Numbered from the stretch's first letter, positions 1-6,408 are shown. The stretch: 7,186 nucleotides of DNA from Elusimicrobiota bacterium (GCA_023700845.1 JAMPYD010000093.1:1-7186); one strand, 5' to 3'. The notes: generated from the letters alone by a model not told the origin. Translations and numbers: made by a program.

Positions 1-644
1 CCTTTATCCAGGCTGCGGTTGCTGATATACAGCTTGCCCGCGCCTTTCGATCGCAGGTGCCGCACCGAGGAGGCGGCCATGGTCCCCGCGCCGAAGACCA
101 CCACCACGCGCTCCTTCAAATCGGAGAAAATGCTGCGCGCCATCATCGCCGCCGCGCCGCCGATGGAGGCGATGCCGCCGACGATGCGCGTCTCGTTGCG
201 GACCTTCTTGCCCACCATCAGCGCGCGCTGGAAGGACAGGTGGCCGAAGCGGTTGGCCGTCTTCTCGGCGCAGGCGCCCTGATAGGCGGCCTTGCACTGG
301 CCCAGGATCTCGGTCTCGCCCATGATCCAGGAGTCCAGGCCCGCCGCGACGCGGAACAGGTGGCCGACGGCGTCGGCGCCGCGGTGGATGAACAGGGATT
401 CGCCGATGTCGCGCCCGGCGCGGAGGTTGAGCCACGCCAGCACGGCCTGCTCGCCGTCCTTGTCGGGCTGGAAGTAGACCTCGAAGCGGCTGCAGGTGGA
501 GAGCACGACGACGCCCTTCTGACCGGTGGCCTCGCTGATGACGGCGTTGATGCGCCCGGCTTCCTCGGGCTTCGGGGAGATCGCCTCACGAATTTCGACG
601 GGAGCCGTCGAGTGGTTCAGTCCGACAACCATCCATTCGTTCAT
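1..644 (-). CDS. hemA: Glutamyl-tRNA reductase, N-terminal part (cut by window start)
   Basis: Reduces glutamyl-tRNA(Glu) with NADPH to glutamate-1-semialdehyde, the first committed step of C5 haem synthesis in the cytoplasm. My reading of the minus strand gives 214 residues before the window edge. Visible family signatures, counted from the ATG at 644: VVGLNHSTAPVEIRE (6-20), the catalytic-Cys loop LSTCSRFEVY (48-57, Cys51), HLFRVAAGLDSWIMGETEILGQ (95-116 region), KKVRNET (146-152) and the start of the NADPH-binding domain VVVVFGAGTMA (180-190). The usual STCNR motif reads STCSR here. The start is uncertain: ATGs at 647, 644 and 632 are in frame, as is one at 662 giving MSSFTMMNEW. No convincing Shine-Dalgarno sequence precedes any of them. 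A sigma54-type promoter at 664-678 would start RNA near 652, favouring 647 or 644 with almost no leader. The gene follows the tetrahaem cytochrome gene on the same strand, so haem supply sits next to haem use. Confidence 0.95.
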   Translation of the reverse strand, partial: MNEWMVVGLNHSTAPVEIREAISPKPEEAGRINAVISEATGQKGVVVLSTCSRFEVYFQPDKDGEQAVLAWLNLRAGRDIGESLFIHRGADAVGHLFRVAAGLDSWIMGETEILGQCKAAYQGACAEKTANRFGHLSFQRALMVGKKVRNETRIVGGIASIGGAAAMMARSIFSDLKERVVVVFGAGTMAASSVRHLRSKGAGKLYISNRSLDK

Positions 645-659
645 CATCGTGAACGATGA
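644..659. promoter_or_regulatory. Perfect 7+7 dyad at the hemA start
   Basis: TCATCGT-ga-ACGATGA is a perfect inverted repeat of 7-base arms with a 2-base spacer. It covers the predicted transcription start of the sigma54-type promoter (about 652) and the candidate ATG at 645-647. A shorter overlapping dyad, GTTCA-N6-TGAAC, lies at 639-654. The position would suit a repressor operator or an RNA hairpin hiding the start. The protein that would bind is unknown, and a chance palindrome is possible. Confidence 0.4.
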
Positions 660-663
660 CATG

Positions 664-678
664 GCAACGAAAATGCCA
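664..678 (-). promoter_or_regulatory. Sigma54 (-24/-12) promoter for hemA
   Basis: The minus strand reads TGGCATTTTCGTTGC. The GG (677-676) and GC (665-664) elements are separated by exactly 10 bases, as sigma54 requires, and TGGCA plus TTGC match the consensus closely. Transcription would start about 12 bases on, near 652, directly before the hemA ATGs. It shares CGTTGCCAT with the promoter at 6476-6490. The arms TGGCA/TGCCA and ATGACA/TGTCAT (656-690) also form an interrupted dyad; I take the inner arms as a by-product of the promoter sequence. Confidence 0.65.
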
Positions 679-744
679 CCTCATTGTCATGAAAAAACGA
701 ATATAGGCCCTCTAAAGGCCGAAAATCCCCGTAAACGCGACCCC

Positions 745-762
745 GGTGCGCGATTGCGCGCA
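745..762 (-). promoter_or_regulatory. Candidate enhancer (upstream activator) site, hemA copy
   Basis: On the minus strand this reads TGCGCGCAATCGCGCACC, with a perfect 6-bp dyad around CAAT. All 18 bases recur at 6391-6408. In both places the element reads in the direction of the downstream sigma54-type promoter, here 85 bases from its first base to the -24 GG. NtrC-family activators bind such dyads at about this distance. The site starts 8 bases after the stop of the tetrahaem gene, so it could also act as a 3' hairpin. Binding by the adjacent response regulator is inferred. Confidence 0.6.
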
Positions 763-770
763 GGCCCGCC

Positions 771-1352
771 TCAGCGGCGGTGGCACTCGATGCAGACTTC
801 GTGGCGGACGCTGCCCCCGGAGGCGGGGCTGACGTCGTGGGTGGAATGGCAGGAAATGCAGGCGACCATCCCGTCCTCCAGGATGATCCGGGGATTGGAT
901 TCCGGATCGTTAAAGGAGCCGGGATTGCCCGTCACGGCGGCGCGGTAGTCGATGCCGACCGGATGGTTCGCGCCGAGATCCGCCCCCCCGCCGGACACCG
1001 AGTGGGCGGTGATCGTCGGGGCGATGGTGCCGTCGTGGCAGGACATGCACAGATTGGTCTTGACCCCTCCCGCCGCCGCCGAATCCTTCACGAATTGGCC
1101 GGCGTCGCTGGTCCCCGCCGTCTGCCACAGCGGGCGCGCGGCCTTCGTCGCGTGCGAGATGTGGCAGGCGCCGCAGGCGAACGACGCGTGGCCGCCGCTG
1201 AGCAGGATGCGGTGCTCTCCGACGGAGTCGCGCAGGTCGCCGATGTCGGCGGGCGGCGGGGACACCCGCGGCGCGCGCAGCACGAGCGCGGCGCCGACGA
1301 CGGCGAGACAGACGACGGAACGAACGATCAACTGCCGGGGCCAGGGGTTCAT
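771..1352 (-). CDS. Small secreted tetrahaem c-type cytochrome
   Basis: A 193-residue protein with one N-terminal hydrophobic stretch (about residues 8-26, after Arg6), a signal peptide or membrane anchor. It has four CxxCH haem-binding motifs: CGACH (60-64), CMSCH (102-106), CISCH (165-169) and CIECH (187-191). The second motif is followed by DGT, and NHPVG lies between motifs two and three. This is the doubled-CXXCH layout common in small periplasmic or extracellular electron-transfer cytochromes. The partial gene at 6543 has the same layout, so the two are probably distant paralogues. A GGAGG on the minus strand (1362-1366) lies 9 bases before the ATG and supports this start. The gene is transcribed away from the kinase gene, has its own sigma70-like promoter and is followed by hemA. 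The electron donor and acceptor cannot be told from sequence. Confidence 0.9.
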   Translation of the reverse strand: MNPWPRQLIVRSVVCLAVVGAALVLRAPRVSPPPADIGDLRDSVGEHRILLSGGHASFACGACHISHATKAARPLWQTAGTSDAGQFVKDSAAAGGVKTNLCMSCHDGTIAPTITAHSVSGGGADLGANHPVGIDYRAAVTGNPGSFNDPESNPRIILEDGMVACISCHSTHDVSPASGGSVRHEVCIECHRR

Positions 1353-1372
1353 AGGGGTGGGCCTCCGACTTC

Positions 1373-1401
1373 AGTGTAGACCCGACCCTCGTCTTTGTCA
1401 A
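1373..1401 (-). promoter_or_regulatory. Sigma70-type promoter for the tetrahaem cytochrome
   Basis: On the minus strand a perfect -35 TTGACA (1401-1396) is followed, after exactly 17 bases, by TACACT (1378-1373), matching four of six positions of the -10 consensus. RNA would start around 1366, giving a leader of about 15 bases that barely includes the GGAGG site. This housekeeping promoter contrasts with the sigma54-type sites before the other transcription units. Confidence 0.6.
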
Positions 1402-1428
1402 TTCCATTTGAGGTTGGTGAAGCCGCGC

Positions 1429-1443
1429 TGGCCGTAACGTTGC
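1429..1443 (+). promoter_or_regulatory. Sigma54 (-24/-12) promoter for the kinase operon
   Basis: TGGCCGTAACGTTGC has GG and GC separated by exactly 10 bases. With its flank (CGCTGGCCG...CGTTGC) it closely resembles the site at 6476-6490. RNA would start around 1454-1455, at or just past the GTG start and beyond the Shine-Dalgarno-like AAGGGAA (1444-1450). The promoter and the GTG start are therefore hard to combine unless translation starts at the ATG at 1466 on a nearly leaderless message. No copy of the 18-base enhancer element was found upstream. Confidence 0.45.
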
Positions 1444-1453
1444 AAGGGAAGCG

Positions 1454-2938
1454 GTGAGAACTCCTATGCGGCGACTGCGTCCAGGCCGACTGCTCCGGCG
1501 TTTGACCGTCGCTTGGCGCGGCGCCTCTCTGGCCCGGCAGACGTTCATCGCCTTCTACTCGTTCACCGTGGCCGTCACGGCGATCACGTTCATGCTGTAC
1601 GTGCAGGACACGCGCAACAGCGTCCTCGAGATGGAGCGCGCGACGATGCGGACCATGTTCCCCGTCGTCGACCGGGTCATCGCCGATTCGATGGTCCACA
1701 ATTCGCGCGGCGGGATCGCGCACCTGTTCTCCGTGCACAACAGCCACGGCATGGCCGACCGGATGTTCCTTCTCGACACCGACAAGATGGCCGTCAACAC
1801 CGACGATCTCGCCGCGGGGGTGAGGCCGCGCCGGGAGGCCCCCCGGGCCTTCGATCCCGACAGGCACATCATCATGGATTTTCCCGTCCAGAATCGCGGC
1901 GCCTGCGCGCGCTGCCACGGGGCCGACGCCGGGCCGCTCGGCTACGTCCGCCTCGTCTCGCCCAAGCGCGACCGCCAGATCGCGGCCGAGGCCAACCTCA
2001 AGGGCCGCCTCATCATCCTCTTCGCCTCGTTCCTCATCGTCGGCCTCTGGACCTTGATGGTCGTGCGCCGCGTCATCGACGAGCCGATGGGGCGCATCGT
2101 CGACGCCATGCACCAGGTCGCCCGCGGCAAGCTCGACACCCGCGTCGACGACCTGCCCTCCGGCGAGCTGCGCTCGATCGCCCGGGGCTTCAACAACATG
2201 GTCCGCCTGCTCGAGAAGGACCGCCGCGAGATCGTGGACCTGCACCGCAGCCAGGTCGGCCACATGGAGCGCCTCGCCGCGCTCGGCGAGCTGTCCGCGC
2301 ACCTCGCCCACGAGGTGCGCAATCCCCTGACCGGCATCAGCTCCGCCATACAGGTCATGCAGAGCGAGATCCCCGACGGCAGCCCCCGCCGCGAGGTGCT
2401 GAGCAAGGTCCTCGGCCAGCTCAACCGCATGGAGCAGACGATGGGCAACTTCCTGCGCTTCGCGCGCATGCCCGAGGCCGTCGTGCGCCCCTTCGACCTG
2501 CGCGAGCCGCTCGAGCGCATGCTCGACCTCATCGAGGTCCGCCTGCGCACCCAGAAGATCGGGATCGTTCGCGACATCGCGCGCGATCTCCCCCGCCTCA
2601 AGGGCGACCCCGGGCAGATCGAGCAGGTCTTCCTGAACCTCTTCATCAACGCGTCCCACGCGATGACCGACGGCGGCACGCTCAGCGTCTGCGCGCGCGC
2701 CGAGCCGGACGGCTCCCTGCTCGTCGAGGTCGCCGACACGGGCAAGGGCATCTCGAGCGCCGACCTCGAGCACGTCTTCCGGCCGTTCTTCACCACCCGG
2801 GAGAACGGAAGCGGGCTCGGCCTGCCCTTGTCGCGGCAGATCGTCATGGCGCACAACGGCGACATCTGGATCGAAAGCGAGCCGGGCCGCGGCACGAGCG
2901 TGTTCGTGCGCCTGCCCGCGGCGAAGGCGGAGGGCTGA
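1454..2938 (+). CDS. Haem-c-containing sensor histidine kinase
   Basis: A 494-residue membrane kinase that should phosphorylate the regulator encoded one base downstream. Order of parts: basic N-terminus (6-28), first transmembrane segment (about 30-50), extracytoplasmic domain (51-183), second transmembrane segment (about 185-204), HAMP linker (about 205-258), HisKA domain with HEVRNPLTG and phosphoacceptor His286, then HATPase with N box NLFINASHAM (395-404), DTGKG (428-432), FRPFFTT (442-448) and GSGLGL (452-457). The sensor domain carries CARCHG (Cys151, Cys154, His155), a single c-haem attachment motif shortly before the second membrane segment. His82, His95, His98 and His138 are possible distal ligands. 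The layout resembles the haem-c sensor domains known in other bacterial kinases and chemoreceptors. It probably senses redox state, a gas or haem availability; the signal is inferred. Start: GTG 1454 has AAGGGAA 4-5 bases upstream; ATG 1466 is the alternative. Confidence 0.93.
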   Translation: MRTPMRRLRPGRLLRRLTVAWRGASLARQTFIAFYSFTVAVTAITFMLYVQDTRNSVLEMERATMRTMFPVVDRVIADSMVHNSRGGIAHLFSVHNSHGMADRMFLLDTDKMAVNTDDLAAGVRPRREAPRAFDPDRHIIMDFPVQNRGACARCHGADAGPLGYVRLVSPKRDRQIAAEANLKGRLIILFASFLIVGLWTLMVVRRVIDEPMGRIVDAMHQVARGKLDTRVDDLPSGELRSIARGFNNMVRLLEKDRREIVDLHRSQVGHMERLAALGELSAHLAHEVRNPLTGISSAIQVMQSEIPDGSPRREVLSKVLGQLNRMEQTMGNFLRFARMPEAVVRPFDLREPLERMLDLIEVRLRTQKIGIVRDIARDLPRLKGDPGQIEQVFLNLFINASHAMTDGGTLSVCARAEPDGSLLVEVADTGKGISSADLEHVFRPFFTTRENGSGLGLPLSRQIVMAHNGDIWIESEPGRGTSVFVRLPAAKAEG

Positions 2939-2939
2939 C

Positions 2940-5279
2940 ATGTCGGCGAAGATTCTCATCGTGGACGACGAAGAGCTGATCCGGTGGTCCCTGTCCCAGG
3001 ACCTGACGAACTCGGGCTACAAGACCGTCGTCGCCGCCGACCTGGCCGAGGCCGAGGCCGCGCTCGAGGCCGAGAACCCGGACGTCGTCCTCTCCGACCT
3101 GCGCCTCGGGCGCGACAGCGGCCTCGACGTTCTCAAGGCCGCGCGCCGCGGCAACCCCGAGCTTCCGGTCATCATCATGACCGCCTTCGCCGACCTGGCC
3201 AGCGCCGTCGAGGCCCTGCGCGAGGGCGCCGCCGACTACATCTCCAAGCCCCTCCAGCTCGCCGGCCTCAAGATCACCCTCAAGCGCGTCCTCGAGACCG
3301 CCCAGCTCAAGCGCCGCCTCGACCGCGCTCATCAAAAAGGGCTCGACAAGTACAACTTCTCCTCCATCGTGGCCGAGAGCCCCTCCATGAAAGAGGCCCT
3401 CGCCATGGCCAAGAAGATCTCGGCCAGCCCCTTCGGCACCGTCCTCATCCTCGGCGAAAGCGGCTGCGGCAAGGACCGCTTCGCCCGCGCCATCCACTAC
3501 GGCAGCCCGCGCGCCTTCGAGCCGTTCATGGAGATCTCCTGCACGGCCATCCCCGACAACCTGCTCGAAAGCGAGCTGTTCGGCTACGAGAAGGGCTCCT
3601 TCACCGGCGCCGTGGGGCAAAAGAAGGGCCTCTTCGAAATCGCCAACGGCGGCACGATCTTCCTCAACGAGATCGGCCACATGCCGATGGCCCTCCAGGG
3701 CAAGATCCTGCGCGCGCTCGAGGACAAGACCTTCAAGCGCGTCGGCGGCCGCGACGACATCACCGTGGACGTGCGCGTCATCGCCGCCACGAACGAGGAC
3801 CTCCCTCGCGCGGTCGCCGAGGGGCGCTTCCGCCAGGACCTCTACTACCGCATCAACGTGCTGACGATCTCCCTGCTGCCGTTGCGCCAGCGCAAGGAGG
3901 ACATACTCCCTTTGATGGACCGCCTCCTCGCCAAGCTCAGCGCGGAGATGCTCAAGCCCAAGCCCGAACTGTCGCCGGAGACCCTCGAGCAGTTCCAAAC
4001 CTATAAATGGCCCGGCAACGTCCGGGAGCTTCGCAACGTGCTGGAGAGAATGATGATCCTCGACGAATTGGAGTTCCATCCCGTCGCCGCCGCGCAGCCC
4101 GCGCACATCGCGCGCGCCCAGGCCGCGGCGGAGGCGCCCGCGCCCGCGAAGGCGGATGACGGGTCCGTCACCTTGCCCGCCGACGGCATCCGCCTGGAGG
4201 ACGTCGAAAAAGACCTCGTCGTCCAGGCCCTCAAGCGCAGCGGCGGCAATCAGCAAAAGGCCGCCCAGTCGCTGGGGCTGTCGCGGGACGCCCTGCGCCG
4301 GCGCATGGAGAAATTCGGTCTTAAGGAGGCGATCGGGGCTTTGCTGATGCTCGCCTTCCTCGCGGGCGCCGCCTCCGCCCAGGGCTGGTTCGGCAAGAGC
4401 AACCCGAAGGACAAGTTCCGCTCGGCCAACGAGGAGAAGGCCAAGCCGATGATGGAGAAGGCGGGCGCGCACGCGCCGGTGCTGTCGGGCGAATGTTCAA
4501 AATGCCACGCCGACCCGAAGGACCCGGCCAAGCTCACGATGGAGCTCAAGCCGCTGTGCCTGTCCTGCCACGCCGGCAAGGCCGAGGAGATGAAGAAGGC
4601 CAACGTTCACTCCGCGTTCAAGGACATGGACTGCAACACCTGCCATCAGCCGCACTCCTCCGACAACGCGCCCCTGCTGATCTCGCCGGTCAACGAGCTG
4701 TGCGCGACCTGCCACGATCCCAAGGACGAGGCGATCGCCAAGTCCCACTTCGGCGTCAGCGCCTTCGAGGGCAAGTGCGTCGACTGCCACAACCCCCACG
4801 CCTCGAAGAATCCGAAGCTCATCCTCGAGGCGAAGGAGCATATTCCCTTCGGCTCGCGCTCCTGCGAGATGTGCCACGCGAAGACCGGCTCTGATGGTAA
4901 ACCGGCACTCAAGACTATGCCTTCAGATTCCTGCTTCGTCTGCCACTCCAACTTCCGCAAGCTGGGGACGAGCGCCGTCGTCCATCAGCCCTTCTCCTCC
5001 GGGGACTGCACGACCTGCCACAATCCGCACGTGAGCAAGCGCGTCGCCTTGGTCCGAAAGCCGCTCGCCGACATCTGCTGGAACTGCCACGACGCCGACA
5101 CGCTCAAGGACGCCCATCCCGTGTCGCGTCACCCGACCTCGAAGGACGGCAAGACCGACCCGCGCCGCGAAGGCAAGCCTTTCGACTGCGCGTCCTGCCA
5201 CGAGCCGCACGCCGGACAGAACCCGAAGCTCATGCGCGGCGATATCTTCACCCTGTGCGCGGAGTGCCATAAAAAATGA
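2940..5279 (+). CDS. NtrC-family sigma54 activator in frame with an 11-haem cytochrome
   Basis: A 779-residue frame. Residues 4-120 are a receiver domain: acidic pocket Asp9/Asp10, phosphoacceptor Asp53, Thr81 and Lys103. Residues about 141-372 are a sigma54-activating AAA+ domain: Walker A GESGCGKD (172-179), sigma54-contact loop GSFTGA (219-224), Walker B IFLNEIGHM (240-248), FRQDLYYR (297-304) and WPGNVREL (from 357). Residues 417-461 are a Fis-type DNA-binding helix-turn-helix ending MEKFGL. NtrC-type proteins normally stop here. This frame continues into a signal-peptide-like segment and a multihaem cytochrome. GGAGGG (2929-2934) lies five bases before the ATG, one base after the kinase stop, so kinase and regulator are one operon. 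Oddities: Walker B has Asn243 (AAC) where the family has Asp, Walker A has Cys176 where Thr is usual, and there is no stop at the natural end. A lost stop, internal translation start or assembly error is more likely than a working single protein. Confidence 0.85.
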   Translation: MSAKILIVDDEELIRWSLSQDLTNSGYKTVVAADLAEAEAALEAENPDVVLSDLRLGRDSGLDVLKAARRGNPELPVIIMTAFADLASAVEALREGAADYISKPLQLAGLKITLKRVLETAQLKRRLDRAHQKGLDKYNFSSIVAESPSMKEALAMAKKISASPFGTVLILGESGCGKDRFARAIHYGSPRAFEPFMEISCTAIPDNLLESELFGYEKGSFTGAVGQKKGLFEIANGGTIFLNEIGHMPMALQGKILRALEDKTFKRVGGRDDITVDVRVIAATNEDLPRAVAEGRFRQDLYYRINVLTISLLPLRQRKEDILPLMDRLLAKLSAEMLKPKPELSPETLEQFQTYKWPGNVRELRNVLERMMILDELEFHPVAAAQPAHIARAQAAAEAPAPAKADDGSVTLPADGIRLEDVEKDLVVQALKRSGGNQQKAAQSLGLSRDALRRRMEKFGLKEAIGALLMLAFLAGAASAQGWFGKSNPKDKFRSANEEKAKPMMEKAGAHAPVLSGECSKCHADPKDPAKLTMELKPLCLSCHAGKAEEMKKANVHSAFKDMDCNTCHQPHSSDNAPLLISPVNELCATCHDPKDEAIAKSHFGVSAFEGKCVDCHNPHASKNPKLILEAKEHIPFGSRSCEMCHAKTGSDGKPALKTMPSDSCFVCHSNFRKLGTSAVVHQPFSSGDCTTCHNPHVSKRVALVRKPLADICWNCHDADTLKDAHPVSRHPTSKDGKTDPRREGKPFDCASCHEPHAGQNPKLMRGDIFTLCAECHKK
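4323..4329 (+). promoter_or_regulatory. Internal Shine-Dalgarno sequence at the regulator/cytochrome junction
   Basis: AAGGAGG lies directly after the last regulator codon (Leu461, 4320-4322). It precedes an in-frame TTG at 4341 by 11 bases and an ATG at 4347 by 17. This suggests the cytochrome has its own ribosome entry. One extra base before 4322 (for example TTT instead of TT) would give KFGL followed by TAA overlapping this site, the usual arrangement for two adjacent genes. Confidence 0.5.
4341..5279 (+). other. 11-haem c-type cytochrome module, probably a separate protein
   Basis: In the frame of the preceding regulator, residues 464-480 form a typical signal-peptide core, ALLMLAFLAGAASA, with a likely signal peptidase cut at ASA|Q (after Ala480). 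Eleven CxxCH motifs follow between residues 519 and 777: CSKCH, CLSCH, CNTCH, CATCH, CVDCH, CEMCH, CFVCH, CTTCH, CWNCH, CASCH and CAECH. Several are followed by xPHxS and occur in pairs, the doubled-CXXCH pattern of periplasmic or outer-surface multihaem cytochromes. c-type haem is attached outside the cytoplasm, so this part must be exported, while the regulator must reach DNA. Possible starts are TTG 4341 and ATG 4347, both lacking a basic n-region, or ATG 4305, which lies inside the helix-turn-helix and gives MEKFGLKEAIGALLMLAF. ATG 4305 makes the best signal peptide but has no ribosome site. The frame ends in an ATGA overlap with the NHL lipoprotein gene, so the two are probably co-translated. 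Confidence 0.8.
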
Positions 5280-6385
5280 AAACCATCACGCTGACCCTCG
5301 CCGTCATCCTGGCGGCATGCGCCGCCAAAGCCGCCGCCGCCCCGTCCTCGGGAGCGGAGCCGCCGGCCGTTTCGACCCGCACGAGGGAGCTCGTCTGGCC
5401 CCCGCCGCCGGATAAGCCGCGCATACGCTACGTGCGCACGATCAAGAGCGCCGACGATATAGCCCCCAAGGTCGAGAAGAAAAAAGAGGGCTTCTTCGCC
5501 AGGCTCATCGCCATGTTCTCGGGCGGCAAGGTCACCCCCGACATCTTCAATAATCCCTACGGCATCTGGAGCCATGAAGGCAGGATATACGCCACCGACA
5601 CGGGCGCCCAGCATCTGACGGTCGTCGACCCGAAGGCAGGGACCTTCCGCTACATGGGCGACCGCGGCGAGGACAGCTTGAAGTCTCCGGTCAGCGTCGC
5701 GGTCGACGACGCGGGCATCGCCTACGTCTCGGACACGAGCGAGGGAGCGGTCAAGGCCTATTCTCCCGACGGGAAGCTCCTGTGGAAGTCGGAGGGAGCG
5801 GGGGGCGGGGCGGGCAGGCTCAACCGGCCCGCCGGCATCGCCCTCACGCCGTCGGGTGAGCTCCTGGTCGCCGACAGCAGCAACCGCCGCATCGTGCTGC
5901 TGGGCAAGGACGGGAATTTCATCCGGGAGATGTGCGTACACGCCAAAAAAGAGTATTACGCCCTGCCCAACCCCAACAACGTCTGGGCGTTCCCGAACGG
6001 CGACTTCATGGTCAGCGACCCCTTGGCCGCCCGGGTCCACATCTTTTCCTCCACCGGAGCCGCCATCGGAGGCTTCGGCGAGTCCGGAGACGCTCCGGGC
6101 TACATGTCCCGGCCGCGCGGCATCGCCGCGGACTCCGACGGCAACATCCACGTGGTCGACGCCCTCTTCTCCAGGGTCCAGGTCTTCGACCGCGCGGGTC
6201 AGCTCCTGGTCTGGTACGGCAGCCCCGGCGACGTCGCCGGCCAGCTCAACCTGCCGGCGGGGATTTACATCGACAAGGACGGCATGATCTACGTCGCCGA
6301 CACCAAGAACAAGCGCGTCGGAGTCTACCAATACATCACGTACCCGGAGGAAAAGCCCTCCGCCGCCCCGCAGGAGACAAAATAG
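5276..6385 (+). CDS. NHL-repeat beta-propeller lipoprotein
   Basis: A 369-residue protein starting in an ATGA overlap with the cytochrome stop, which suggests translational coupling; no strong Shine-Dalgarno is seen. The N-terminus MKTITLTLAVILAAC has a lipobox (LAAC, Cys15), so a lipid-anchored envelope protein is predicted. Residues about 36-56 hold the Trp-Pro-rich segment RELVWPPPPDKPRIRYVR, which I associate with NHL proteins of electron-transfer clusters. From about residue 90 come roughly six NHL-type blades, with recurring units such as PVSVAVDDAGIAYVSDTS, PAGIALTPSGELLVADSSNR, PRGIAADSDGNIHVVDALFS and PAGIYIDKDGMIYVADTKNK. These should form a six-bladed propeller used for binding rather than catalysis. 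NHL proteins often accompany multihaem cytochrome genes, so docking or assembling the adjacent cytochrome is plausible but inferred. There is no CxxCH motif, so it carries no c-haem. Confidence 0.88.
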   Translation: MKTITLTLAVILAACAAKAAAAPSSGAEPPAVSTRTRELVWPPPPDKPRIRYVRTIKSADDIAPKVEKKKEGFFARLIAMFSGGKVTPDIFNNPYGIWSHEGRIYATDTGAQHLTVVDPKAGTFRYMGDRGEDSLKSPVSVAVDDAGIAYVSDTSEGAVKAYSPDGKLLWKSEGAGGGAGRLNRPAGIALTPSGELLVADSSNRRIVLLGKDGNFIREMCVHAKKEYYALPNPNNVWAFPNGDFMVSDPLAARVHIFSSTGAAIGGFGESGDAPGYMSRPRGIAADSDGNIHVVDALFSRVQVFDRAGQLLVWYGSPGDVAGQLNLPAGIYIDKDGMIYVADTKNKRVGVYQYITYPEEKPSAAPQETK

Positions 6386-6390
6386 CCATA

Positions 6391-6408
6391 TGCGCGCAAT
6401 CGCGCACC
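6391..6408 (+). promoter_or_regulatory. Candidate enhancer (upstream activator) site, cytochrome copy
   Basis: TGCGCGCAATCGCGCACC is identical over 18 bases to the element at 762-745 on the minus strand. Its first base lies 86 bases before the -24 GG of the sigma54-type promoter at 6476-6490, against 85 for the hemA copy. It starts 5 bases after the stop of the lipoprotein gene. Flanking bases differ between the copies, so the 18-base core looks like the conserved functional unit. Likely binder: the Fis-type domain of the regulator encoded at 2940. Confidence 0.62.

Noticed and set aside
57..659. 200-residue plus-strand open frame at the window start
   Set aside because: It is the complement of hemA, whose conserved motifs are unmistakable on the minus strand.
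706..720. GGCCTTTAGAGGGCC small hairpin on the minus strand as terminator of the tetrahaem gene
   Set aside because: The stem is only about five pairs with a wobble, and the T-run (CGTTTTTT) begins too far after it.
745..762. Reading the repeated TGCGCG-CAAT-CGCGCA hairpin as an intrinsic terminator
   Set aside because: It follows a stop codon in both copies, but no T-run follows in either. The conserved distance to sigma54-type promoters fits an activator site better. A secondary 3'-end role is not excluded.
1253..1303. GCGCGC-rich stretch in the tetrahaem gene as a third enhancer copy for the kinase promoter
   Set aside because: The arms and spacer do not match the 18-base element, and such strings are common in GC-rich coding sequence.
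771..1352. Naming the small cytochromes after known nanowire proteins such as OmcE
   Set aside because: The haem spacing is suggestive, but polymer formation and family membership cannot be judged without an alignment or structure.
1349..2959. 536-residue minus-strand open frame opposite the kinase
   Set aside because: It is antisense to a kinase with all its family motifs, has a low-complexity composition typical of GC-rich shadow frames, and shows no domain signature.
2844..4472. 542-residue minus-strand open frame opposite the regulator
   Set aside because: Same reasoning: it mirrors a well-supported coding region and its Glu/Ala/Leu/Gly-rich sequence has no recognisable motif.
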